Assembly (NCBI GenBank): GCA_003667865.1 | Contig: CP033051.1 | Span: forward strand, 2,940,501-3,004,500 | DNA from: Rossellomorea marisflavi | GTDB taxonomy: Bacteria > Bacillota > Bacilli > Bacillales > Bacillaceae_B | Length of the DNA stretch: 64,000 bases | Reading direction: 5' to 3' | In this document: piece after piece, positions 32,474 to 39,770 of the stretch | Numbering within the stretch: the stretch's first letter is position 1 | Layout of the letters: each line of letters starts with the position of its first letter | Notes under the pieces: model-generated | Told to the model about the DNA's origin: nothing | What the model saw: only the letters and a program-made list of their open reading frames with translations | Databases searched by the model: none | Translations under genes and position numbers: made by a program

Positions 32474-33355
32474 ATGCCAGAAGGAAAGATTATTAAAGCC
32501 TTAAGCGGATTCTATTATGTACTATCTAACGGATCCGTTACACAATGTAGAGGGCGTGGGGTATTTCGTAAAAATAAAATAACCCCACTAGTTGGTGACT
32601 ATGTTGAATTTCAAGCAGAAAATGAAACAGATGGCTATATTTTAGAAGTATTTGAAAGGAAGAATGAACTTGTACGTCCTCCGATTTCAAATGTAGATCA
32701 AGCAATCCTAGTTTTTTCAGCTATAGAACCAGATTTTAGTACATCATTACTAGACCGATTTCTCGTACTAGTAGAAAGCAATGATATTGTTCCAATTATC
32801 TGTATAACAAAAGCGGATCTTTTAAACGATGATGAGTTGACACGTATACTAGAGTACAAATCACAGTACGAACAATTTGGATATGATGTTCTTTTAACTT
32901 CATCGAAGACAGATCAGGGTCTTGAGGATTTAATTCCTTATCTTAAAGACAAAACATCTGTGTTTGCAGGACAATCAGGTGTGGGTAAATCTTCACTTCT
33001 GAATGCAATTAACCCAGATCTTCAATTAAAAACTGCTGGAATTTCAACTCATTTAGGAAGAGGTAAGCATACGACCCGACATGTAGAATTAATTGATATT
33101 GGAGACGGTCTTGTAGCAGATACTCCTGGATTTAGTTCTTTAGAGTTTTCAGAGCTTGAGGTTGAAGAGCTTGCTCAATGTTTTCCAGAAATGGTAGAGC
33201 GAGCGGACGACTGTAAGTTTCGAGGCTGTCTTCATAACAATGAACCAAAATGTGCGGTTAAAACTTCCGTAGAGAGTGGGGAAATTCCATCATATCGATA
33301 TGATCATTACCTTGCATTCTTCAAGGAAATAAAAGAAAGAAAGCCGAGGTATTAA
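32474..33355 (+). CDS. rsgA: RsgA, 30S ribosome-assembly GTPase
   Basis: A 293-residue circularly permuted GTPase (B. subtilis YloQ/CpgA). An N-terminal OB fold (about 1-65) is followed by G4 TKAD at 112-115, G1 GQSGVGKSS at 166-174 and DTPGFSSLE (G3). A C-terminal zinc knuckle has Cys/His in CKFRGCLHNNEPKC. It checks late 30S maturation and releases RbfA in other bacteria. The ribosome site is GGAGG; rpe follows two bases after the stop. Confidence 0.95.
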   Translation: MPEGKIIKALSGFYYVLSNGSVTQCRGRGVFRKNKITPLVGDYVEFQAENETDGYILEVFERKNELVRPPISNVDQAILVFSAIEPDFSTSLLDRFLVLVESNDIVPIICITKADLLNDDELTRILEYKSQYEQFGYDVLLTSSKTDQGLEDLIPYLKDKTSVFAGQSGVGKSSLLNAINPDLQLKTAGISTHLGRGKHTTRHVELIDIGDGLVADTPGFSSLEFSELEVEELAQCFPEMVERADDCKFRGCLHNNEPKCAVKTSVESGEIPSYRYDHYLAFFKEIKERKPRY

Positions 33356-33357
33356 TA

Positions 33358-34017
33358 ATGAAAATAGCTCCTTCAATTTTATCAGCCGATTTTTTAGAGT
33401 TGGGCAAAGAAATTAGAGAAGTAGAGGAATGTGGAGCGGATTACATCCATATTGACATTATGGATGGACATTTTGTTCCAAATCTTACAATGGGACCAAT
33501 GATTGTTGAAGCAATTCGACCAATAACAAAGCTCCCATTAGATGTACATTTAATGATTGAAAATCCAGATCAATATATTAAGGCATTTGCGGATGCCGGT
33601 GCTGACTATATTACCGTCCATGTAGAAACATGTCATCACCTGCATCGAACGATTCAATTGATAAAAGCTCATGGTTGCAAAGCCGGAGTTGTGCTAAATC
33701 CGGCAACATCTGCAGATTTGATAAAACCGATTTTAGAAGACCTTGACATGGTGTTACTTATGACCGTAAATCCTGGTTTTGGTGGACAAGCGTTTATTGA
33801 GTCCGTAGTTAGAAAAATAGCGGAAATCAAAAAGTGGTCTGAAAGTGTTAATCCTGAATTGGAAATTGAAGTGGATGGTGGTATTACTCCTGAAACGATA
33901 GGCGTATGTGCAAAAGCAGGCGCAAATGTATTTGTTGCAGGTTCAGCAATCTTTAACAAAAACGATCGAAAAGCAGCAATTGAAAGTTTAAAAAATGCAA
34001 TGCAACAAGATATCTAA
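33358..34017 (+). CDS. rpe: Ribulose-phosphate 3-epimerase
   Basis: A 219-residue TIM-barrel enzyme interconverting ribulose 5-phosphate and xylulose 5-phosphate. Motifs: APSILSADF, the metal/catalytic HIDIMDGHFVPN, VHLMIENP, VNPGFGGQ and EVDGGI. It follows rsgA with a 2-bp gap, so it is in the same transcript, and ends at a long hairpin. Confidence 0.96.
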   Translation: MKIAPSILSADFLELGKEIREVEECGADYIHIDIMDGHFVPNLTMGPMIVEAIRPITKLPLDVHLMIENPDQYIKAFADAGADYITVHVETCHHLHRTIQLIKAHGCKAGVVLNPATSADLIKPILEDLDMVLLMTVNPGFGGQAFIESVVRKIAEIKKWSESVNPELEIEVDGGITPETIGVCAKAGANVFVAGSAIFNKNDRKAAIESLKNAMQQDI

Positions 34018-34022
34018 TATGT

Positions 34023-34126
34023 AAGAAGATGCTTCAAAAGAAAAAGACAATAATCTATTTATTCCTTTATAGGGGATTTGCCTAGGGATGGATTAGGTCT
34101 TTTGCTTTAGAGGCATCTTCTTTTTT
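34023..34126 (+). terminator. Long structured terminator after rpe
   Basis: Outer arms AAGAAGATGC (34023-34032) and GCATCTTCTT (34113-34122) enclose a second pairing region (AAAAGAC..GTCTTTT) and an inner GC-containing section. A T-run ends the structure. The roughly 100-nt span is much longer than the other terminators in the window. Confidence 0.78.
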
Positions 34127-34156
34127 GTATTATGAAAGGTGTGTTACACAATAATT

Positions 34157-34165
34157 TGTTATAAT
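34157..34165 (+). promoter_or_regulatory. Extended -10 promoter of thiN
   Basis: TGTTATAAT, a TGn-extended perfect -10, 29 bp before the thiN ATG; no clear -35. Confidence 0.6.
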
Positions 34166-34193
34166 CAGTAGAAACGAACAATAAGGTGATACT

Positions 34194-34841
34194 ATGATTT
34201 TACATATTTTAGCGGGTGGTCCTGAGAGTGAGACGCCTAATCTTAACAGCTATAACAATGAAAAAGTCAAATGGATTGGAGTCGACCGTGGGGTAATAAC
34301 ATTATTGAACCAAGGTATTCAGCCAACTGCAGGGTTTGGTGACTTTGATTCCGTAAGTGATGCAGAATGGCATTATATAAAAAGTAAATTGGATAAAGTA
34401 AATCGCTTTAAACCTGAAAAAGACGAAACGGACATGGAATTAGCAATCAATTGGGCTCTAGAACAGCAGCCTGATGTTATTAGAATTTTTGGTGCTACAG
34501 GTGGAAGAATCGACCATTTTATGGGCAACCTCCAACTTTTAATGAAGGAGGAGACGTTGGGTCTAGGTGTTCACATTGAAATAATCGATAATAAAAATAT
34601 TGTGTTTTTTCGACTTCCTGGTGAGTATTTATTAAATCTTGATCATCAAAAAAGATACGTGTCCTTTATTCCGATGACAGACAAAGTGGAAAATATAACG
34701 TTAAAAGGATTTAAGTATCCACTAAATAATAGGCATATTTTTAGAGGTTCCACATTATGTATTAGTAATGAACTTATACAATCCTATGGTACTTTTTCTT
34801 TTTCAAGCGGCATATTAATGGTAATAAGAAGTCAAGATTAG
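34194..34841 (+). CDS. thiN: Thiamine pyrophosphokinase
   Basis: A 215-residue enzyme (B. subtilis YloS/ThiN) that makes thiamine diphosphate from thiamine and ATP. Conserved family segments are visible: GVDRGV, FGDFDSVS, KDETDMELAI and FGATGGRIDHFMGNL; a C-terminal beta-rich thiamine-binding domain follows. No TPP riboswitch is visible upstream. The ribosome site is AAGGTGA. Confidence 0.93.
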   Translation: MILHILAGGPESETPNLNSYNNEKVKWIGVDRGVITLLNQGIQPTAGFGDFDSVSDAEWHYIKSKLDKVNRFKPEKDETDMELAINWALEQQPDVIRIFGATGGRIDHFMGNLQLLMKEETLGLGVHIEIIDNKNIVFFRLPGEYLLNLDHQKRYVSFIPMTDKVENITLKGFKYPLNNRHIFRGSTLCISNELIQSYGTFSFSSGILMVIRSQD

Positions 34842-34960
34842 AAAAGGGCTTCTATAGACCCATTAGGGAAAGAAGAGCGTACGTACTCGTGATCGTTTGA
34901 ATATACTATTGTGAATCAAACGAGAAAATACGTTTTTTAGATTGATGGGGAGGGACAATA

Positions 34961-35041
34961 ATGAGATTTTATACAATTAAATTGCCAAAATTTTTAGGTG
35001 GATTAGTAAAAGCAATGCTAGGGACTTTTAAAAAAGAATAG
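34961..35041 (+). CDS. spoVM: SpoVM, spore coat morphogenetic peptide
   Basis: A 26-residue peptide with B. subtilis SpoVM layout: it starts MRFYTIKLPKFLGGLVKAML and ends GTFKKE. It is an amphipathic helix that recognises the convex forespore membrane and anchors SpoIVA. The functionally important Pro9 and hydrophobic face are conserved. The ribosome site is GGGGAGGGA, ten bases upstream. The gene lies between thiN and rpmB as in B. subtilis and is followed by a strong terminator. A sigma-E promoter is expected from the family, but I could not place one with confidence. Confidence 0.95.
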   Translation: MRFYTIKLPKFLGGLVKAMLGTFKKE

Positions 35042-35053
35042 TGTATGTAACTG

Positions 35054-35081
35054 GGAGAGACAGGTGTCTCTCCTTTTTTTT
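35054..35081 (+). terminator. Terminator after spoVM
   Basis: 8-bp perfect stem GGAGAGAC/GTCTCTCC with a 4-base loop and eight T. Confidence 0.92.
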
Positions 35082-35419
35082 AGATAATATAATTATGTTA
35101 CATTTGATTAAGATAATGATGTAGTCACTGGGGAGTGGATTTTAAGAGGGTAATGGGGTAAGGAGAGGAGCTGTTTTGCAGCTGGAATTTACTGACTGCT
35201 CAAAGCCATGTCTTCTAAAGCACTAGTCCGCGCTCGGCTAGCAGGGCTATCTGTCGACGCATTTTTTTGCCGTCAAGTATTTTTTCTTGAAAGGTTTTTA
35301 TTATGCTGTTGCATTCTTGTGCGTTGTGTGATAAATTATTAAAGTATCTTTATGAGAATGTATATGTAAATCTGAAAATAATTGTTTTCAGCTTTCTTTG
35401 TAGTAAGGAGGGAATATAA
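35082..35419. other. Non-coding spacer with a GC-rich patch before rpmB
   Basis: No open reading frame with a start signal. A locally GC-richer patch at about 35160-35275 includes AGCTG..CAGCT and CTAG..CCG/CGG..CTAG pairings and ends in a T-run at 35263-35269. Just before the rpmB ribosome site a 7-bp hairpin CTGAAAA/TTTTCAG lies at 35372-35391. These may be leader structures of rpmB; I do not recognise an established RNA family. Confidence 0.45.
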
Positions 35420-35608
35420 ATGGCTAAAAAATGTGTCGTAACAGGTCGTAAAGCTGTATCAGGTAATAGTCGTTCTCACGCTATGAATGCTAACAAACGT
35501 ACTTGGGGTGCGAATCTTCAAAAAGTTCGTATTCTAGTTGATGGTAAACCAAAGCGTGTTTGGGTATCTGCTAGAGCTCTAAAATCTGGTAAAGTTGAAC
35601 GTGTATAA
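35420..35608 (+). CDS. rpmB: 50S ribosomal protein L28
   Basis: A 62-residue basic protein: [33 protein letters not shown] and a [14 protein letters not shown] end. It has only one cysteine, so this is the zinc-free (C-minus) form, like B. subtilis RpmB. The ribosome site is AAGGAGGGAA. It is monocistronic, between the spoVM terminator and its own. Confidence 0.96.
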   Translation: MAKKCVVTGRKAVSGNSRSHAMNANKRTWGANLQKVRILVDGKPKRVWVSARALKSGKVERV

Positions 35609-35622
35609 TAATTAAGTTTTGT

Positions 35623-35653
35623 AGAGACGTCAGGACTTTAGACGTCTCTTTTA
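35623..35653 (+). terminator. Terminator after rpmB
   Basis: 9-bp perfect stem AGAGACGTC/GACGTCTCT (35623-35631 and 35641-35649), then TTTTATTTT. Confidence 0.9.
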
Positions 35654-35887
35654 TTTTGAGAATTTATGTAAGCGTATTAAATTGTTTTTTATTTATAATA
35701 CTTAGGATTTTGTTCTTATAAAAATTTTAAAACTTATCTACTGCCAAAATTAATACTTCAATTCATAATAGGAAAAGCTATATACTAAAAGATGTCTGGC
35801 TAGTGATTTCCTTAAGCTTTTAATTATATACTACTTATAGTAAAATGTTTTTAGCCAAGCAAGTATTAAAAAGGGGGAAAACCATTC

Positions 35888-36250
35888 ATGTCCATCGAAC
35901 TTAAAACGGAATTCGGACAAATTGATATAACGAATGACGTCATTGCAATGATCGCTGGAGGAGCAGCAGTAGACTGCTATGGAATTGTGGGAATGGCTTC
36001 TAAAAATCAAATCAAAGATGGTTTGACCGATATTTTAAGAAAAGAAAACTTTACTCGTGGCGTCATTGTAAGACAAGAAGAAGACGCAGTACATATTGAC
36101 ATGTACATTATTGTTAGCTATGGAACGAAGATTTCTGAAATCGCTCATAATGTACAATCCAAGGTTAAATATACTCTAAATAAAACCGTCGGCTTGGCGG
36201 TAGATTCAGTAAATATTTTTGTTCAAGGGGTTCGTGTAACGAATCCATAG
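35888..36250 (+). CDS. yloU: Asp23/Gls24-family protein YloU
   Basis: A 120-residue protein of the Asp23/Gls24 (DUF322) family: start MSIELKTEFGQIDITNDVIA, AAVDCYGIVGMA, and the VKYTLNKTVGLAVDSVNIFVQG end. The family is linked to envelope stress in Gram-positives; the molecular role is not settled. It lies 15 bp before fakA with AAAGGGGGAAA as ribosome site and is a constant partner of fakA in Firmicutes, which suggests a shared envelope or lipid role. Confidence 0.92.
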   Translation: MSIELKTEFGQIDITNDVIAMIAGGAAVDCYGIVGMASKNQIKDGLTDILRKENFTRGVIVRQEEDAVHIDMYIIVSYGTKISEIAHNVQSKVKYTLNKTVGLAVDSVNIFVQGVRVTNP

Positions 36251-36265
36251 TGAGGAGGAAAATTT

Positions 36266-37942
36266 GTGTCAATTACATCTTTGGAAGGAAAACGTTTTGC
36301 AGAGATGATCTTACAAGGTGCTAGCCACCTATCTAGTAATGCCAAGATGGTCGATGCGCTGAACGTTTTTCCTGTTCCGGATGGAGATACTGGAACAAAT
36401 ATGAATTTGTCAATGACTTCCGGAGCAAAGGAAGTTCAAAATAATGTTAATGATCATATTGGTAAAGTAGGTACTGCTTTGTCAAAAGGATTATTAATGG
36501 GTGCTCGTGGAAATTCCGGTGTTATCCTTTCACAATTATTCCGAGGGTTTGCAAAAGCAATTGAGCAAAAAAGTTCATTAACAAGTGAAGAATTTGCTAA
36601 TGCATTACAAGCAGGGGTTGAAACAGCATATAAAGCAGTAATGAAACCTGTTGAAGGTACAATTTTAACTGTTGCTAAGGATGCAGCGAAAAAAGGTGTA
36701 TCCGTTTCAAAAGAAGAAAAAGACATTGTCAAATTAATGGAAGCAATTCTAAAAGAAGCAAAAGCTTCCTTAAATAGAACTCCTGATCTACTGCCAGTTT
36801 TAAAAGAAGTTGGTGTTGTTGATAGTGGAGGACAAGGACTAGTATTCGTTTATGAAGGATTTCTAGCTGAGTTAAAGGGTGAGAAAGTATCTACGATCTC
36901 AACGCTTCCATCAATGAATGACTTAGTTAGTGCAGAGCACCACAAAAATGTTCAAGGCTTTATGAACACTGAGGATATCGAATTTGGATATTGTACCGAA
37001 TTTATGGTTAAGTTTGAAGAAGAAAAATTATCAACTAATCCATTTAATGAGGAGCAATATCGTCAAGATTTAAGTCATTATGGTGATTCATTATTAGTTA
37101 TAAGTGATGATGAGCTTGTTAAAGTTCACATTCACTCAGAACAACCAGGTGAAGTGTTATCCTTTAGCCAACGTTACGGTAGCTTAATCAATATGAAAAT
37201 CGAAAATATGCGTCAACAGCATAGCACGATTGTTGGTGAACAGGAAAAAACTGTTGCGCCTACTGTGCCGGCTAAACAAGAAACACAAGAGTACGGAATT
37301 GTAACCGTTTCAATGGGAGAAGGGATTGCTGAACTTTTTAAGAGTATCGGTGCCTCTGAAGTGATTGAAGGCGGTCAAACAATGAACCCGAGTACTGAAG
37401 ATATTGTAAAAGCAATCAATAATGTTAATGCAAAAAAAGTAATCATCCTACCTAATAACAAAAATATTATTATGGCAGCAGAACAAGCTGCAGAGGTAAT
37501 GGAGAATGATGTGGTAGTCGTCCCGACAAAAACGGTACCACAGGGAATGGCTGCACTTCTAGCCTTTAATCCAACAGCTTCATTAACTGACAATAAAGAG
37601 CATATGTCAGATGCTTTACTACATGTGAAAACGGGGCAAATCACTTTTGCTGTTCGTGATACGAACATAGATGGGCTTGCGATTGCCAAGGACGATTTTA
37701 TGGGGATTTCCGATGGGAAGATCGTCCTTACAAATAAGGACCAAAGTGAAGCTGCTAAACAATTATTACAAAATTTACTTGATGACGAATCTGAGATCCT
37801 TACGATAATATATGGTGAAGAGGCAACTAGTGAAGATGTAGATGCTATTGTTGCTTTCATCGAAGAACATTATGGGGATGTAGAGATTGAAGTTCATAAT
37901 GGTAAACAACCATTATACTCTTATATCTTCTCTGTAGAATAA
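36266..37942 (+). CDS. fakA: FakA, fatty acid kinase catalytic subunit (YloV)
   Basis: A 558-residue protein. The N-terminal DhaL-type kinase domain (about 1-200) has the nucleotide/Mg motif NVFPVPDGDTGTNM and GARGNSGVILSQLFRG; middle and C-terminal FakA domains follow (PNNKNIIMAAEQAAEVM, YGEEATSEDVDAIVAF). With FakB carriers it phosphorylates fatty acids to acyl phosphates that feed PlsX/PlsY. The start is GTG after GAGGAGGAAAA. plsX is only about 5 kb downstream in this window. Confidence 0.94.
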   Translation: MSITSLEGKRFAEMILQGASHLSSNAKMVDALNVFPVPDGDTGTNMNLSMTSGAKEVQNNVNDHIGKVGTALSKGLLMGARGNSGVILSQLFRGFAKAIEQKSSLTSEEFANALQAGVETAYKAVMKPVEGTILTVAKDAAKKGVSVSKEEKDIVKLMEAILKEAKASLNRTPDLLPVLKEVGVVDSGGQGLVFVYEGFLAELKGEKVSTISTLPSMNDLVSAEHHKNVQGFMNTEDIEFGYCTEFMVKFEEEKLSTNPFNEEQYRQDLSHYGDSLLVISDDELVKVHIHSEQPGEVLSFSQRYGSLINMKIENMRQQHSTIVGEQEKTVAPTVPAKQETQEYGIVTVSMGEGIAELFKSIGASEVIEGGQTMNPSTEDIVKAINNVNAKKVIILPNNKNIIMAAEQAAEVMENDVVVVPTKTVPQGMAALLAFNPTASLTDNKEHMSDALLHVKTGQITFAVRDTNIDGLAIAKDDFMGISDGKIVLTNKDQSEAAKQLLQNLLDDESEILTIIYGEEATSEDVDAIVAFIEEHYGDVEIEVHNGKQPLYSYIFSVE

Positions 37943-37962
37943 ACTAACTTATAGTTCATGAA

Positions 37963-38008
37963 GAAATAGAAGGGGACTCCCTTCTATTTCAATATTCATG
38001 ACTTTTTT
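37963..38008 (+). terminator. Probable terminator after fakA
   Basis: Perfect 10-bp stem GAAATAGAAG/CTTCTATTTC (37963-37972 and 37981-37990). An outer TTCATGAA/TTCATGA pairing may extend it. The T-run at 38003-38008 is some distance away, so it may be less efficient. Confidence 0.65.
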
Positions 38009-38143
38009 AATGGTCTCATATCCAAAGTTTTGTTACACTACTTATTGTATTAGGTACTAAAAATTCGGTGTAAAAATTTTATAGTACGAACAATAATACA
38101 AAACCCATTCATAAATAGAAGATTTTTGAGGGGAGAAAACTTT

Positions 38144-38806
38144 ATGAAATATAAAAGTGTATTTGATATAATTGGACCGATTATGATTGGACCTTCAAGC
38201 TCACATACTGCTGGAGCTGCTCGTATTGGACGGGTTGCCCGGAGTCTTTTTGGGAGAGAACCAAAATGGGCAAACATTTCGTTTTATGGTTCTTTTGCCA
38301 AAACGTATAAAGGACATGGTACAGATGTTGCCATTGTTGGTGGTATATTAGATTACGACACGTATGACGAGAGAATAAAAGAATCGTTGCAGTATGCAAA
38401 AGACCATAAAATAAAAATTCGTTTTACCGAAGAGGATGCTCTTACAGACCACCCAAATACAGCTCGAATTCACATGGGAGACGATAATGGTGAACTTGAG
38501 ATTGTTGGAATATCCATTGGTGGAGGTAAAATCGAAATAATTGAATTAAACGGCTTTGAATTGAAATTATCAGGACATCATCCAGCGATATTAGTTGTTC
38601 ATGATGATCGTTTCGGTGCGATTGCCGCTGTTTCCAATATTTTAGCTAAACATGAAATTAATATTGGTCATATGGATGTTACTCGTAAAGAAAAAGGTAA
38701 AATGGCCCTGATGACGATTGAAGTTGACCAGATTATTGATGAAAAAGTTATACAAGAAATAACAGCGTTACCAAATATTACACAGGTTACTAGAATAGCC
38801 GATTAG
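38144..38806 (+). CDS. sdaAB: L-serine dehydratase, beta subunit
   Basis: A 220-residue subunit of the iron-sulfur serine dehydratase that turns L-serine into pyruvate and ammonia. The SVFDIIGPIMIGPSSSHTAG opening is typical, and the C-terminal ACT-like domain spans about residues 145-220. The ATG at 38144 (GAGGGGAG upstream) is preferred to a start six codons earlier; the length then equals B. subtilis SdaAB. A possible FapR-like site lies upstream at 38044-38060. Confidence 0.94.
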   Translation: MKYKSVFDIIGPIMIGPSSSHTAGAARIGRVARSLFGREPKWANISFYGSFAKTYKGHGTDVAIVGGILDYDTYDERIKESLQYAKDHKIKIRFTEEDALTDHPNTARIHMGDDNGELEIVGISIGGGKIEIIELNGFELKLSGHHPAILVVHDDRFGAIAAVSNILAKHEINIGHMDVTRKEKGKMALMTIEVDQIIDEKVIQEITALPNITQVTRIAD

Positions 38807-38876
38807 TAAAGATTAGATTGATAGCGTTTTCATAATAAGTTTCTAAACTGATAGATACTTATAGGAGGGATTTTAC

Positions 38877-39770
38877 ATGTTTCGAAACGTTGCTGAATTA
38901 ATTGAACTTGCTGAAAGTCAAAATAAGAAAATCTCTGATATTATGATTGAGCAAGAAATGGAATATAAAGGTCAGACTAGAGAAGAAGTTATTTCTTTGA
39001 TGGAGAAAAACCTTGTTGTTATGGAAGAAGCCGTAAAGAAAGGCTTAGAAGGTGTACGATCGCATTCAGGATTAACAGGTGGAGACGCAGTGTTACTTCA
39101 AAAGTATATTGAATCTGGAAAATCTTTAACTGGAACAACAATCCTAGATGCAGTAAGTAAGGCAGTCGCTACAAACGAGGTAAACGCTGCTATGGGAACA
39201 ATCTGTGCAACACCTACAGCAGGTTCCGCTGGAGTTGTACCAGGAACATTATTTGCTGTAAAGAATAAATTAAACCCGACTCGTGAAGAAATGATTCGTT
39301 TTCTTTTCACTTCAGGTGCTTTTGGTTTTGTAGTGGCAAATAATGCATCCATCTCAGGAGCAGCAGGTGGCTGTCAAGCTGAAGTTGGTTCTGCAAGTGG
39401 TATGGCTGCTGCGGCAATTGTTGAAATGGCTGGGGGAACACCAAGTCAAAGTGCAGAAGCAATGGCTATTACCTTGAAAAATATGCTAGGTTTGGTTTGT
39501 GATCCAGTTGCAGGTCTGGTAGAGGTTCCTTGTGTAAAAAGAAATGCAATGGGTGCTGCAAACGCCATGGTAGCAGCAGATATGGCACTAGCTGGTATAA
39601 CAAGTAGAATACCATGTGATGAAGTGATTGATGCAATGTATAAAATAGGTCAAACAATGCCAGTCGCTTTAAGAGAAACAGCTCAAGGAGGTTTAGCGGC
39701 TACTCCAACAGGAAGAGAACTCGAAGCGAAAATCTTTGGAGTATCCTTAAATAAACGTGGTGAAAATTAA
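38877..39770 (+). CDS. sdaAA: L-serine dehydratase, alpha (iron-sulfur) subunit
   Basis: A 297-residue subunit carrying the 4Fe-4S cluster. Conserved cysteines lie in GTICATPTAGSAG, GGCQAEVGSASG and LVCDPVAGLVEVPCVKRNA. With SdaAB it forms the two-subunit Gram-positive enzyme. The ribosome site is ATAGGAGGG. The gene overlaps the predicted recG start by 14 bp. Confidence 0.95.
   Translation: MFRNVAELIELAESQNKKISDIMIEQEMEYKGQTREEVISLMEKNLVVMEEAVKKGLEGVRSHSGLTGGDAVLLQKYIESGKSLTGTTILDAVSKAVATNEVNAAMGTICATPTAGSAGVVPGTLFAVKNKLNPTREEMIRFLFTSGAFGFVVANNASISGAAGGCQAEVGSASGMAAAAIVEMAGGTPSQSAEAMAITLKNMLGLVCDPVAGLVEVPCVKRNAMGAANAMVAADMALAGITSRIPCDEVIDAMYKIGQTMPVALRETAQGGLAATPTGRELEAKIFGVSLNKRGEN

Noticed and set aside
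34894-34922. CGTTTGA/TCAAACG inverted repeat between thiN and spoVM
   Set aside because: Seven pairs with a 15-base loop and no directly following T-run; could be chance, so not listed as a feature.
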